Shown here: one piece after another, positions 1 to 8,083 of the stretch
Position numbering within the stretch: position 1 is the first letter of the stretch
How the letters are laid out: the number at the start of each line of letters is the position of its first letter
Origin: Pseudoalteromonas lipolytica
GTDB lineage: Bacteria; Pseudomonadota; Gammaproteobacteria; Enterobacterales; Alteromonadaceae
Length of the DNA: 33,318 bases
Reading direction: 5' to 3'
Assembly (NCBI RefSeq): GCF_900116435.1
Contig: NZ_FPAZ01000010.1
Coordinates: 1-33,318 of the forward strand
Position numbers and translations under genes: made by a program
Notes under the pieces: model-generated
Seen by the model: the letters and a program-made list of their open reading frames with translations, nothing else
Told to the model about the DNA's origin: nothing
Database searches by the model: none

Positions 1-79
<79 letters not shown>

Positions 80-139
80 ATTTTGTGTTTAAAAAACACT
101 GGTAGTTATTTTTAACTCTTCATTGAGCAACAAAAAGAA

Positions 140-216
140 TGGTGGCTAAGACGGGATTTGAACCTGTGACCCCATCATTATGAGTGATGTGCTCTAACCA
201 ACTGAGCTACTTAGCC
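140..216 (-). tRNA. tRNA-Met(CAU), elongator
   Basis: The minus strand carries acceptor GGCTAAG (210-216) pairing with CTTAGCC, a D arm (TAGCTCAGTTGGTTAGAGCA), anticodon loop CTCATAA with anticodon CAT (complement of 180-182), a T arm (GGTTCAAATCC) and an encoded CCA end (140-142). The body is nearly identical to E. coli elongator tRNA-Met, including the anticodon arm ATCACTCATAATGAT. The first base pair G-C and the general sequence argue against initiator tRNA. A tRNA-Ile2 (CAU with lysidine) was considered, but the match to elongator Met is clear. Confidence 0.95.
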
Positions 217-255
217 ATCTTTTTTGTTAGCACTTCATCGCTGAGTGCGGGGCGT

Positions 256-284
256 ATTATGCTGATATGACCTAAATCCGTCAA
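256..284 (-). promoter_or_regulatory. Promoter of the tRNA-Met/tRNA-Leu unit
   Basis: On the minus strand a -35 box TTGACG (279-284) is followed after exactly 17 nt by a -10 box CATAAT (256-261). A GC-rich stretch (ACGCCCCGC) follows the -10 box, the discriminator type known from stable-RNA promoters under stringent control. The predicted start is about 30 nt before the mature 5' end of tRNA-Met. Confidence 0.8.
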
Positions 285-620
285 CACCTTTTTTGCAAAA
301 AAACGCTTAACAGGGTTTGTTTGCATTAAAATTAAGCTAAGCGGCTAAATTTTATTTAAATTGCTGTTTTTTTGACAGACAAAGACACCACTAAAAGTAT
401 ATTACGTATTGTTGCTAATAAAAGCCCACTTTTAATCTGTTTGATTTTTATACAAAAATTAAGTGTGTAAATTTAAAAACTATTTTGTTGAGAGTTTTTA
501 TAACACATAAACGTATTTACAGTGATAGGAGTAGAATACTATACACAGAGCAAATAGATAAAATAGCTCTGTTTACAGCGCTAAAAATAGCCTGCGCGTC
601 GTGGTGTCAATTCAGAAAAC
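285..620. other. AT-rich intergenic region, no gene seen
   Basis: This stretch separates the tRNA promoter from the ychF terminator. It is strongly AT-rich and no ORF in it looks like a protein; an 82-codon frame starting at 485 runs over the ychF terminator and into ychF antisense, and has no sensible composition. A 7-bp inverted repeat ACAGAGC/GCTCTGT (545-551 and 566-572, 14-nt loop) is present but has no T-tract. A lone TTGACA at 372-377 lacks a well-spaced -10 box. Confidence 0.6.
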
Positions 621-648
621 AAAAAAGGCTCGTGATAACGAGCCTTTT
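621..648 (-). terminator. Rho-independent terminator after ychF
   Basis: On the minus strand a perfect 7-bp stem GGCTCGT/ACGAGCC (627-633 and 638-644) with a 4-nt loop is followed by six T residues (complement of 621-626). It lies 22 nt past the ychF stop, in the right direction to end the rplY-pth-ychF transcript. Four T residues on the plus side give it some bidirectional character. Confidence 0.9.
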
Positions 649-669
649 ATATAGAGTGTGCTACACAAC

Positions 670-1761
670 TTATACGTTAAATAAGAAGTTCATAACATCA
701 CCGTCTTTCACGATGTACTCTTTACCTTCTTGACGCATTTTACCTGCTTCTTTCGCGCCGCTTTCACCTTTGAACTCAATATAATCATCAAAAGCGATAG
801 TTTGTGCACGGATAAAGCCACGTTCGAAATCAGTATGAATTTTACCTGCCGCTTGTGGTGCTGTTGCGCCGACAGGAATTGTCCATGCACGTACTTCTTT
901 TACGCCTGCTGTGAAGTAGGTTTGTAATTTAAGTAATTCGTACCCGCCACGGATCACTAAGTTAAGGCCCGGCTCTTCAAGACCTAAGTCAGCCATAAAC
1001 TCAAGCTTGTCTTCTTCTTCAAGCTCAGATAGCTCTGATTCGATAGCCGCACAGACAGGAATAACAACCGCATCTTCTGCAGCTGCGATTTCACGCACTT
1101 TGTCGAGGTATGGATTATTTTCAAAACCATCTTCTGCCACGTTTGCGATGTACATTGTTGGTTTAATTGTTAAGAAGTTTAAAGGCTTAATAGCTGCTTT
1201 TTCTTCTTTTGTTAGTTCTAAAGAACGTAACGTTAAACCTTCATCAAGGTGTGCTTTTACTTTTTCTAGAACTGCGTTTTGTTCTTTTGCATCTTTATCG
1301 CCACCTTTGGCTTTTTTCGCATTACGGAAACTTGCTTTATCAGCGCTGTCCATATCAGCCAGTACTAATTCGGTGTTAATGACATCAATATCGTCAGCAG
1401 GGTCGATAGTGCCGGCAACGTGAACGATGTTTTCGTCTTCAAAACAGCGCACTACATGACCGATTGCATCAGTTTCACGAATATTCGCAAGGAACTGGTT
1501 ACCTAAACCTTCACCTTTTGAAGCGCCTTTTACAAGGCCTGCAATATCAACGAATTCCATCGTTGTTGGTAAAATGCGTTGCGGATTTACGATTTCGGCT
1601 AATGCATTTAAGCGTGCATCAGGCACCGGTACCACACCTGTGTTCGGCTCGATGGTACAGAAAGGGAAGTTAGCGGCTTCAATTCCCGCTTTAGTTAGTG
1701 CATTAAATAATGTTGATTTACCAACGTTTGGCAAGCCAACGATGCCACATTTAAAACCCAT
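670..1761 (-). CDS. ychF: Redox-responsive P-loop ATPase YchF (OLA1 family)
   Basis: The 363-residue product has the full YchF layout. The G1 P-loop GLPNVGKST is near residues 9-17, the G3-like stretch [16 protein letters not shown] follows, and the G4 position reads NVAE instead of NKxD, the change that makes this Obg-like family prefer ATP over GTP. A coiled-coil insertion is rich in charged residues around 130-190. The C-terminal TGS domain ends in the conserved [11 protein letters not shown]. YchF proteins bind ribosomes and affect translation and oxidative stress response. The ATG has an AAGGT ribosome binding site 8 nt upstream. It is last in rplY-pth-ychF, 34 nt after pth; pth-ychF adjacency is widespread in gammaproteobacteria. 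Confidence 0.97.
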   Translation of the reverse strand: MGFKCGIVGLPNVGKSTLFNALTKAGIEAANFPFCTIEPNTGVVPVPDARLNALAEIVNPQRILPTTMEFVDIAGLVKGASKGEGLGNQFLANIRETDAIGHVVRCFEDENIVHVAGTIDPADDIDVINTELVLADMDSADKASFRNAKKAKGGDKDAKEQNAVLEKVKAHLDEGLTLRSLELTKEEKAAIKPLNFLTIKPTMYIANVAEDGFENNPYLDKVREIAAAEDAVVIPVCAAIESELSELEEEDKLEFMADLGLEEPGLNLVIRGGYELLKLQTYFTAGVKEVRAWTIPVGATAPQAAGKIHTDFERGFIRAQTIAFDDYIEFKGESGAKEAGKMRQEGKEYIVKDGDVMNFLFNV

Positions 1762-1795
1762 AGTAAGATACCTTGTGTAATTTCATTAAAACGGA

Positions 1796-2380
1796 TTAAG
1801 GTTTAAATGAATGTAGTCTGTTTTGTGCTTTTAACACACCATCTTTTGCAAGAATTTCCATACAACGAACTGCCTCATCAATAGCGGCATCCATTTTTTC
1901 TTGATCTTCTTTAGCGGCTTTACCAAGTACCCAGCCTGTCACCATTTCTCGGTGACCCGGATGACCAATACCGATACGAAGGCGCATGAAATCTTTTTGG
2001 TTTGCCATTTTCGCAATAATATCTTTTAAACCATTGTGACCACCGTGGCCGCCACCTTTTTTTAGTTTAGCAATGCCGGGATCAAGATCCATTTCGTCGT
2101 GCGCTACGAGAATGTTCTCAACAGGGATTTTAAAGAAATTAGCGAGACTACTCACCGCCTTACCACTTAAATTCATGTAAGTAGTTGGGATCAGTAATTT
2201 AAATTCTTGGCCTTGAATGATCACTTTGCCAGTGAGGCCGTGATATTTAGGATCGTGTTTGAGTGTGCAGTTATAGCGTGCTGCGAGTTCTTCAATGAAC
2301 CAAGCACCTGCATTATGGCGTGTATTTGCGTATTCGGGGCCTGGATTAGCCAGGCCCACAAGCATTTGAATAGAATTCAA
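1796..2380 (-). CDS. pth: Peptidyl-tRNA hydrolase
   Basis: This 194-residue enzyme frees tRNAs from stalled peptidyl-tRNAs by cleaving the ester bond. It shows the family motif [10 protein letters not shown], the catalytic histidine in TRHNAG (H22, equal to E. coli H20), Asn in TTYMNLSG, and the catalytic aspartate in [23 protein letters not shown], which binds the tRNA 3' end, is also present. The start is TTG at 2378-2380: it gives an N-terminus ([10 protein letters not shown]) aligning with the first strand of E. coli Pth and has AAGGTG 8 nt upstream. The next ATG (2365) would remove strand 1 residues and lacks a binding site. It lies 19 nt after rplY and before ychF. Confidence 0.96.
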   Translation of the reverse strand: MNSIQMLVGLANPGPEYANTRHNAGAWFIEELAARYNCTLKHDPKYHGLTGKVIIQGQEFKLLIPTTYMNLSGKAVSSLANFFKIPVENILVAHDEMDLDPGIAKLKKGGGHGGHNGLKDIIAKMANQKDFMRLRIGIGHPGHREMVTGWVLGKAAKEDQEKMDAAIDEAVRCMEILAKDGVLKAQNRLHSFKP

Positions 2381-2394
2381 GGTGTGTACACCTT
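2379..2394 (-). promoter_or_regulatory. Hairpin over the pth Shine-Dalgarno and start codon
   Basis: On the minus strand the pth ribosome binding site AAGGTG (2389-2394) is the exact complement of CACCTT (2379-2384), with a 4-nt loop TACA. The second arm includes the first two bases of the TTG start codon. In mRNA this 6-bp stem would hide both the Shine-Dalgarno and the start. Its position 6 nt after the rplY stop suggests coupling of pth translation to ribosomes finishing rplY. This is inferred from sequence complementarity alone. Confidence 0.55.
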
Positions 2395-2399
2395 AAAAA

Positions 2400-3008
2400 T
2401 TATTCTGCAGCGTCTTCTGAAGCTTCTTCAGCAGGAGCAGCTTTGTTAGCTTTTACAGTAACAATTGACTGATCGTGGTCTGCACCTTTAGCTAGCTCAA
2501 CAGATGAAACACCTGCAGGTAGTTTAAGGTCTGAAAGGTGGATTGAATCACCTGCAACTAAATCAGCAACGTTAACTTCAACGAACTCAGGAAGTGACTT
2601 AGGAAGACACGTGATTTCGATTTCAGTTAATTGGTGAACAACAGTGTTACCTGCTTTAGTTACTTTCTCTTCACCGATGAAGTGTACTGGCACTTTAGTG
2701 TGAAGTTTGTGAGAAGCATCTACACGTTGGAAGTCTAAGTGAGTGATCTTAGGCTTGAACGGGTGACGTTGAATATCTTTAAGGATAGCTTCAACTGACT
2801 CACCGCCAATGTTTAAAGTAAGGATGTGCGTGTAGAAACCTTCGTCTTCTTGCGCTTTGATCATATCTTTGTGTGCAAGAACGATTGATGCAGCTTCTTT
2901 GTCAGCACCGTAAAGGATTGCAGGAACTTTATCTTCACGGCGTAGGCGGCGGCTCGCACCAGTACCTGTTTCTGTACGTAATTCTGCATTGTATGTATAA
3001 GTTGACAT
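2400..3008 (-). CDS. rplY: 50S ribosomal protein L25 (CTC/TL5 form)
   Basis: The 202-residue product is the long, two-domain form of L25. Residues 1-95 form the 5S rRNA-binding L25 domain (TGASRRLRREDKVPAILYG, then HPFKPKITHLDFQRV). The remainder is the beta-rich CTC domain and ends in an Ala/Glu-rich acidic tail. The E. coli protein has only the first domain. The start is ATG at 3006-3008 with GGAG 5 nt upstream; a longer in-frame extension to 3050 lacks a binding site and homology. It is the first gene of rplY-pth-ychF, after the prs terminator. In E. coli rplY is known to be autogenously repressed by L25; the 60-nt leader here could serve such control, but I cannot show it. Confidence 0.95.
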   Translation of the reverse strand: MSTYTYNAELRTETGTGASRRLRREDKVPAILYGADKEAASIVLAHKDMIKAQEDEGFYTHILTLNIGGESVEAILKDIQRHPFKPKITHLDFQRVDASHKLHTKVPVHFIGEEKVTKAGNTVVHQLTEIEITCLPKSLPEFVEVNVADLVAGDSIHLSDLKLPAGVSSVELAKGADHDQSIVTVKANKAAPAEEASEDAAE

Positions 3009-3073
3009 AATGTCTCCAAAAATTAAAAGTCTTAGGGCCTTTGCGACCAAGGTCCCCAGCCAAAAGGCGCGCT

Positions 3074-3102
3074 ATCATACCACCACTTTGAGGGAAAATA
3101 AA
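3074..3102 (-). promoter_or_regulatory. Predicted rplY promoter with extended -10
   Basis: On the minus strand TGGTATGAT contains a -10 hexamer TATGAT (3074-3079) preceded by the TGn extension, which can compensate for a weak -35 (TTTATT, about 17 nt upstream). The GCGCGCC that follows is a GC-rich discriminator, usual for ribosomal protein promoters under stringent control. It lies between the prs terminator and rplY, giving a leader of about 60 nt. That leader contains the palindrome GACCAAGGTC (3046-3055). Confidence 0.5.
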
Positions 3103-3112
3103 TAACGACCAC

Positions 3113-3139
3113 AAAAAAAGCACCTAGACGGTGCTTTTT
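3113..3139 (-). terminator. Rho-independent terminator after prs
   Basis: The minus strand reads AAAAAGCACC, a 5-nt loop GTCTA, then GGTGC followed by seven T residues. The stem is GCACC/GGTGC extended by A-T pairs on both sides. It lies 20 nt past the prs stop and ahead of the rplY promoter, so it separates the lolB-ispE-prs and rplY-pth-ychF units. The A-tract on the other side makes it nearly symmetrical. Confidence 0.85.
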
Positions 3140-3158
3140 GGCTATCACTGCGTGTTTA

Positions 3159-4106
3159 TTAGTGTTCAAACATCGCTGAGATAGATTCTTCGTTGCTGAT
3201 ACGACGAATTGTTTCAGCAAGCATATCTGCAAGCGTAAGCACTTTGATTTTATCCAGTGCTTTAAGCTCATCAGACAGTGGAATTGAGTCAGTAACAATC
3301 ACTTCGTCGATGACCGATTCACGGATGTTTTCAGCTGCGTTGCCAGAAAGTACAGGGTGAGTTGCGTATGCAAATACACGCTTAGCACCATGTTCTTTAA
3401 GTGCAGCTGCCGCTTTACACAGTGTCCCGCCTGTGTCGATCATGTCATCTACGATGATACAGTCGCGACCTTCAACGTCACCAATAATGTGCATTACTTG
3501 TGAAACGTTAGCTTGTGGACGACGCTTGTCGATGATAGCAAGGTCTGTATCGTTTAATAGCTTCGCGATTGCGCGAGCACGAACAACACCACCGATATCG
3601 GGTGAAACAACAACAACGTCATCGAAGTCGCGTTCTTTCATGTCTTCTAATAGCACTGGGCTACCGAATACATTATCAACCGGCACATCGAAGAAACCTT
3701 GAATTTGTTCAGCGTGTAAATCAACCGTAAGAACACGGTCAACACCTACACTTGATAGGAAATCTGCAACGACTTTAGCTGTGATTGGTACACGAGCAGA
3801 ACGTACGCGACGATCTTGACGTGAGTAACCAAAGTATGGGATTACTGCAGTAATACGTCCAGCAGACGCACGACGTAGGGCATCAACCATAACGATAAGT
3901 TCCATTAGGTTATCGTTAGTAGGGTTACAGGTTGATTGAACGATGAAAACGTCAGAGCCACGAACATTTTCATTAATTTGAACACTGATCTCACCGTCAC
4001 TAAAACGGCCAACAACAGCATCGCCTAATTCAATATACAAACGTTTTGCAACTTTTTGAGCTAGCTCAGGTGTTGCGTTACCAGCGAAGAGCTTCATGTC
4101 AGGCAC
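3159..4106 (-). CDS. prs: Ribose-phosphate pyrophosphokinase (PRPP synthase)
   Basis: It converts ribose 5-phosphate and ATP to PRPP, the precursor for purines, pyrimidines, histidine, tryptophan and NAD. The 315 residues have the same length as, and are almost colinear with, the E. coli enzyme. Visible motifs are FSDGE and QINENVRG in the N-terminal domain, the flexible loop [27 protein letters not shown], and the PRPP-binding loop [13 protein letters not shown]. The C-terminus [15 protein letters not shown] is identical to E. coli. The start is GTG (4104-4106), as in E. coli, with GAGGA 8 nt upstream. It follows ispE by 85 nt that include an 8-bp stem-loop, so it may be cotranscribed with lolB-ispE. 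Confidence 0.98.
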   Translation of the reverse strand: MPDMKLFAGNATPELAQKVAKRLYIELGDAVVGRFSDGEISVQINENVRGSDVFIVQSTCNPTNDNLMELIVMVDALRRASAGRITAVIPYFGYSRQDRRVRSARVPITAKVVADFLSSVGVDRVLTVDLHAEQIQGFFDVPVDNVFGSPVLLEDMKERDFDDVVVVSPDIGGVVRARAIAKLLNDTDLAIIDKRRPQANVSQVMHIIGDVEGRDCIIVDDMIDTGGTLCKAAAALKEHGAKRVFAYATHPVLSGNAAENIRESVIDEVIVTDSIPLSDELKALDKIKVLTLADMLAETIRRISNEESISAMFEH

Positions 4107-4144
4107 GGTAGGGTTCCTCAGGCACTGAATTTTGGGACTAACAG

Positions 4145-4164
4145 GCTTTGGTAGGCACCAAAGC
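4145..4164 (-). repeat. 8-bp stem-loop in the ispE-prs spacer
   Basis: GCTTTGGT (4145-4152) and ACCAAAGC (4157-4164) form a perfect 8-bp stem with a 4-nt loop. It lies in the prs leader, about 40 nt upstream of the GTG start, with no T-tract on either side. It may be an mRNA processing or stability element, or a leader regulatory hairpin. No match to a PurR operator was recognised, although PurR controls prs in E. coli. Confidence 0.6.
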
Positions 4165-4191
4165 AGGTTAACTTTTACATTTACTTGTACG

Positions 4192-5058
4192 TTACTTCAT
4201 TTCAAAGTGAGCATTTAATGCTGTATGAGCAGGAGAAAGTGTAGCACTAGTTGCTACAAAACCTGTCCACTTTTCTGGCAACTGAGCTAAAACTTGTTCT
4301 GCCTCGGCCTGAGTTGAAAACTCAGCAAAGCAGCAAGCGCCCGTGCCAGTCATCTTTGACGGAGCGTATTTTAGCAACCACTGGAGGGCTTTTTCAACCT
4401 CGGGGCAGAGCTTTTTGACCAAAGGCTCGCAATCATTGCGTAAATTTTCTGTTTGCCAATCAGCTTTTAGCTTGGCTGTGTCGCGTTTTAAATCAGGGTG
4501 AGTAAAGATTTCTGCCGTACTCACATGCTCGCCAGGATGCACAACACAGAACCAACCTGGGGTTAATTCAACATTATGTAATTGCTCGCCAATGCCATGC
4601 GCAATTGCGGTATGACCATTAATAAATACGGGCACATCAGCGCCAAGCGTGACTCCTAGCTGTGCTAATTCAGCCAATGACAGATTACAGTTCCATAATC
4701 TATTGAGTGCCAGTAAGGTGGTTGCCGCATCTGATGAGCCACCACCAACACCGCCGCCCATAGGCAAGCGTTTAACTAAATGAATGTTTACACCTTGCTG
4801 GCACTGACAATGTTGTTGCAATAAAAATGCGGCTTTATATATGAGGTTGTCGTGAGTAGGAATGCCTTGTGTGTCACCCGTGACGGTAATTTTACGGTCA
4901 TCGGTGAGTGAAAATGTTAAGTCGTCACCAAAATTTAAAAACGTGAACAGGGTTTCGAGTTCGTGATAGCCATCCTCACGACGACCATTAATATGTAAAA
5001 ACAGATTTAGTTTTGCGGGTGCTATTAAGGTGAGTGGAGCGTGCGAAGTTTCTGTCAT
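4192..5058 (-). CDS. ispE: 4-diphosphocytidyl-2-C-methyl-D-erythritol kinase
   Basis: This is the GHMP-family kinase of the MEP isoprenoid pathway, which phosphorylates the 2-hydroxyl of CDP-methylerythritol. The 288 residues show [21 protein letters not shown] near residues 14-34 with the catalytic-site Lys (K16), and the glycine-rich ATP loop [14 protein letters not shown] (99-112). GADVPVF and the C-terminal [11 protein letters not shown] follow, the latter being the conserved GSG-like segment. The ATG lies 2 nt after the lolB stop, so translation is probably coupled. The lolB-ispE-prs order, divergent from hemA, is the same as in E. coli. Confidence 0.97.
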   Translation of the reverse strand: MTETSHAPLTLIAPAKLNLFLHINGRREDGYHELETLFTFLNFGDDLTFSLTDDRKITVTGDTQGIPTHDNLIYKAAFLLQQHCQCQQGVNIHLVKRLPMGGGVGGGSSDAATTLLALNRLWNCNLSLAELAQLGVTLGADVPVFINGHTAIAHGIGEQLHNVELTPGWFCVVHPGEHVSTAEIFTHPDLKRDTAKLKADWQTENLRNDCEPLVKKLCPEVEKALQWLLKYAPSKMTGTGACCFAEFSTQAEAEQVLAQLPEKWTGFVATSATLSPAHTALNAHFEMK

Positions 5059-5060
5059 GA

Positions 5061-5669
5061 TTAATTAAACTGCCAATCATTAAGTTGAATTTTAATACGA
5101 ATTTGCGGGTTTTTAAGGCTCAGCTTTGTTGGAAGCCAATAGCCATCTTGTTTTATATAATGAGAATAGGTGATTTGCCATTGCTGGCCGTTTTCAGCGT
5201 GCCATATTAGACTTGTTAAGCGATTGAGTTCGTCAAATTGGGTGTGTTCGTTGTCAGCGGTCCCTTTGAGCCATGTCGCCGCGTTATTGAGCGGAATAGT
5301 GAAACCTGTCAGCCGGTAAAGTAATAATGAGGCATCGCGGTCTGTGTAAACATCACCGTCGTATTCAATTTCAGCGCCATATGCATTTTGCTTTAGCGAC
5401 AAAATACGGGTACCGATAAAACTGGTTAAGATCATGTCGCTGTGTAACTCGTCGTGTTGCCAATTGACGTTAGCTGATTGCCGTTGCTCTGAACTAATAA
5501 AGGCAATTTTTCCTTGTACTTGCCACTTGGCATGGTGATCAAGGCGGGTTTTCCAATCAGGGTAAACGTAGTCAATCGTTGATGTTTTTTGGGCGCAACC
5601 ACTGATAAATAAAAAAAACATGAATAAAATCAAATATTGTTTAATCAAATGTCGTTCCTTACTTTCCAT
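5061..5669 (-). CDS. lolB: Outer-membrane lipoprotein receptor LolB
   Basis: LolB receives lipoproteins from LolA and inserts them in the outer membrane. The product has a short lipoprotein signal ending in lipobox I-S-G-C, then W..KTRLDHHAKWQVQGKIAF, which matches the LolB start of the beta-barrel-like fold. WLKG and a C-terminal LSLKNPQIRIKIQLNDWQFN are also typical. Two starts are possible. ATG at 5669 (202 residues) has only a weak upstream CGGA. TTG at 5648 (195 residues) has AAGGA 7 nt upstream and yields a compact 18-residue signal peptide, so it may be the real start. The open frame upstream of 5669 overlaps hemA and is not credible. ispE follows after 2 nt. Confidence 0.9.
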   Translation of the reverse strand: MESKERHLIKQYLILFMFFLFISGCAQKTSTIDYVYPDWKTRLDHHAKWQVQGKIAFISSEQRQSANVNWQHDELHSDMILTSFIGTRILSLKQNAYGAEIEYDGDVYTDRDASLLLYRLTGFTIPLNNAATWLKGTADNEHTQFDELNRLTSLIWHAENGQQWQITYSHYIKQDGYWLPTKLSLKNPQIRIKIQLNDWQFN

Positions 5670-5692
5670 ATTCCGCTGATTTTTGGTAAAAT
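5663..5692 (+). promoter_or_regulatory. Predicted hemA promoter
   Basis: TAAAAT (5687-5692) preceded by TGG forms an extended -10. An acceptable -35 TTTCCA lies 18 nt upstream (5663-5668), overlapping the lolB start. The predicted transcript begins about 30 nt before the hemA ATG. The hemA ribosome binding site is weak, with no clear GGAG before 5732. Confidence 0.4.
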
Positions 5693-5731
5693 TAACGCCT
5701 TTACAGCTGGGCTTAGCAATATTTGGTACAT

Positions 5732-6988
5732 ATGACCATCGTAGCACTTGGTATAAATCACAAAACCGCATCCGTAGAATTACGCGAAAAAGTCGCGTTT
5801 TCGCCTGAGCAAATGTCTGAGGCGTTACAACAATTAAGTGGCCATGCGCATTTTAATGAAGCGGTTATTGTTTCGACCTGCAACCGAACCGAAATCTATT
5901 GTAGCCTTGCTGAGCGTAATTCCCAAACACTGTTGCACTGGTTAGCCAGTTTCCATGGTTTGGATGAACAAGAACTGAGCAGTAACACCTATTATCATGA
6001 GGGCGAGCAGGCTATTAATCATTTAATGCGTGTGTCGTGCGGCCTTGATTCCTTGGTATTGGGTGAGCCACAAATTTTGGGGCAAATAAAGCAAGCCTAC
6101 CATAATGCAAAAACGCATGATGCCATTGGTGTGACATTTGACCGCTTGTTTCAAAAAACGTTCTCGGTAGCAAAACAAGTTCGCACAGAGACAGACATTG
6201 GTGCCAGTGCAGTATCCGTGGCTTATGCTGCTGTTAATTTAGCCAAGCATATTTATGGTAAGTTAGATAAAACCAATGTATTGCTGATTGGGGCAGGCGA
6301 GACCATTGAACTGGTGGCTAAACATTTATACCAAAATGATCCGCAAAAAATCACGGTGGCAAACCGCACCATCGAGCGTGCAAAAAGTTTAGCTGTCGAA
6401 GTTGACGCTGATGTTATCGCTTTGGCGCAACTACCTGAGCGTCTCCACGATGCCGATATTGTTATTAGTTCTACCGCGAGTACTTTGCCAATTATTGGTA
6501 AAGGGGTGGTTGAGCAGGCTTTAAAAAAACGTCGTCACAAGCCCATGCTGTTTATTGATATTGCTGTCCCTCGGGATATTGAGAGCCAAGTAGGCGAATT
6601 AGATGCGGCCTATTTGTATTCAGTAGATGACTTACAAGCGATAGTGAGCGAGAATATCGCCGCGCGCGAACAAGCGGCGCAGCAAGCGCAAATAATTATT
6701 GATGCGCGCACCAATGAATTTGTCATGTGGCTGCGCTCTCTCGATTCGGTCGATATTATTCGTTTGTATCGAAATGATGTACAAGATATTAAATCAGAAC
6801 TTGTCGAAAAAGCACTTGGCCAGCTGCAAGCAGGCAAAGACGCAGAAAAAGTGATACTCGAGTTGGCAAACAAACTGACCAACCGCTTGATGCACGCACC
6901 TACCCGTGCTATTCAAGATGCGGCTAAAAATGGTGAAGCCGCTGAGTTAAGTCAATTAAAGAAAATGTTAGGTATTGATCAGGAATAG
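5732..6988 (+). CDS. hemA: Glutamyl-tRNA reductase
   Basis: It reduces glutamyl-tRNA(Glu) to glutamate-1-semialdehyde with NADPH, the first step of C5-pathway tetrapyrrole synthesis. The 418 residues match the E. coli length exactly. The catalytic nucleophile is C50 in IVSTCNRTE, the same number as in E. coli. SLVLGEPQILGQIK and RVRTETDIGASAVSV are family signatures. The NADPH fold starts at VLLIGAGETIELVA, and the C-terminal dimerization helices contain KLTNRLMHAPT. The start is ATG at 5732; an upstream in-frame TTG at 5723 is less likely. prfA follows after 7 nt. In E. coli HemA is controlled by heme-dependent proteolysis, which acts on its N-terminus. Confidence 0.98.
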   Translation: MTIVALGINHKTASVELREKVAFSPEQMSEALQQLSGHAHFNEAVIVSTCNRTEIYCSLAERNSQTLLHWLASFHGLDEQELSSNTYYHEGEQAINHLMRVSCGLDSLVLGEPQILGQIKQAYHNAKTHDAIGVTFDRLFQKTFSVAKQVRTETDIGASAVSVAYAAVNLAKHIYGKLDKTNVLLIGAGETIELVAKHLYQNDPQKITVANRTIERAKSLAVEVDADVIALAQLPERLHDADIVISSTASTLPIIGKGVVEQALKKRRHKPMLFIDIAVPRDIESQVGELDAAYLYSVDDLQAIVSENIAAREQAAQQAQIIIDARTNEFVMWLRSLDSVDIIRLYRNDVQDIKSELVEKALGQLQAGKDAEKVILELANKLTNRLMHAPTRAIQDAAKNGEAAELSQLKKMLGIDQE

Positions 6989-6995
6989 CCGTTAA

Positions 6996-8081
6996 ATGAA
7001 AGAGTCTGTTTATAGAAAGTTAGAAACCTTAGTCGAGCGTTATGAGGAAGTGCAAGCGCTGCTAAGCGACCCCTCTGTGATCAGCGATCAAAATCGCTTT
7101 CGTGCCTTATCTAAAGAATATTCAGAATTAGAAGAAATTGTTAAAGCGTTTTTAGCGTACCAGCAAGCACAAGATGATGTCGCTGCAGCAGAAGAAATGC
7201 TAAAAGACTCTGATCCTGAGATGCGCGAAATGGCGCAAGAAGAATATAAAGAAGCAAAAGCACAAATTATTGCATTAGAAGATGAAATTCAGATCTTAAT
7301 GCTACCAAAAGATCCGAAAGACAATAACAACGTCTTTTTAGAAGTGCGCGCAGGCACGGGGGGCGATGAAGCCGCTATTTTTGCGGGCGATTTATTCCGC
7401 ATGTACAGCCGCTACGCAGAAACGAAAAAGTGGAAAGTCGAAATAGTGAGCACCAACGAAGGTGAGCACGGTGGCTATAAAGAAGTTATCGCACATATTT
7501 CGGGTGAAGGCGTGTACGGCCAGCTTAAGTTTGAATCAGGGGCGCACCGTGTTCAACGTGTACCAGAAACTGAGTCGCAAGGCCGTGTTCATACCTCGGC
7601 GTGTACCGTTGCGGTTATGGCAGAAGTGCCTGAGGCAGAGGCTATCGAAATTAACCCTGCAGATATTAAAGTCGATACATTCCGTGCGTCGGGTGCCGGT
7701 GGTCAGCACGTAAATAAAACTGACTCAGCAATTCGTATTACCCACCTTCCAACGGGTGTGGTCGTTGAATGTCAGGATGAGCGTTCACAACATAAAAACC
7801 GTGCGAAAGCGATGTCGGTACTTGGTGCACGTTTACAACAAGCTGAAGATGAAAAACGCCAAGCGGCTGAAGCATCAGAGCGTCGTAATTTAGTGGGCAG
7901 TGGTGACCGTTCAGAGCGTATTCGTACTTATAATTACCCGCAAGGTCGTATTACTGATCACCGTATTAATTTAACACTGTATCGTTTAAATGAAGTTGTT
8001 GCAGGTGATTTAGGCTGTGTTATCGAGCCCCTAATGCAAGAACACCAAGCTGATTTACTTGCTGCGATGGGCGATGAATAA
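6996..8081 (+). CDS. prfA: Peptide chain release factor RF1
   Basis: RF1 recognises UAA and UAG stop codons and triggers peptide release. The 361-residue product has the coiled-coil N-terminal domain, the stop-codon tripeptide PxT as P190-E191-T192 (PAT in E. coli, so the middle residue differs), and the catalytic GGQ at 235-237 within [16 protein letters not shown]. The GGQ glutamine is the PrmC methylation site. The conserved [23 protein letters not shown] follows. It lies 7 nt after hemA and 2 nt before prmC, which encodes its modifying enzyme. PxT rather than SPF rules out RF2. Confidence 0.98.
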   Translation: MKESVYRKLETLVERYEEVQALLSDPSVISDQNRFRALSKEYSELEEIVKAFLAYQQAQDDVAAAEEMLKDSDPEMREMAQEEYKEAKAQIIALEDEIQILMLPKDPKDNNNVFLEVRAGTGGDEAAIFAGDLFRMYSRYAETKKWKVEIVSTNEGEHGGYKEVIAHISGEGVYGQLKFESGAHRVQRVPETESQGRVHTSACTVAVMAEVPEAEAIEINPADIKVDTFRASGAGGQHVNKTDSAIRITHLPTGVVVECQDERSQHKNRAKAMSVLGARLQQAEDEKRQAAEASERRNLVGSGDRSERIRTYNYPQGRITDHRINLTLYRLNEVVAGDLGCVIEPLMQEHQADLLAAMGDE

Positions 8082-8083
8082 TC

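Noticed and set aside
372..403. TTGACA with TATATT in the AT-rich spacer
   Set aside because: The spacing is 20 nt, too long for a normal sigma-70 promoter, and no gene lies downstream on the plus strand.
545..572. ACAGAGC/GCTCTGT hairpin as a terminator
   Set aside because: The loop is 14 nt, there is no T-tract, and the ychF terminator lies just upstream on the minus strand.
485..733. 82-codon plus-strand frame in the tRNA-ychF spacer
   Set aside because: It crosses the ychF terminator and continues antisense into ychF, has no good ribosome binding site and no recognisable protein features.
1007..1423. 138-codon Ser-rich frame antisense to ychF
   Set aside because: It mirrors ychF codon bias on the other strand; poly-Ser arises from Glu-rich codons read in reverse.
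6996..8081. RF2-type programmed frameshift
   Set aside because: The gene has the RF1 PxT motif and one continuous frame, so the prfB frameshift does not apply.
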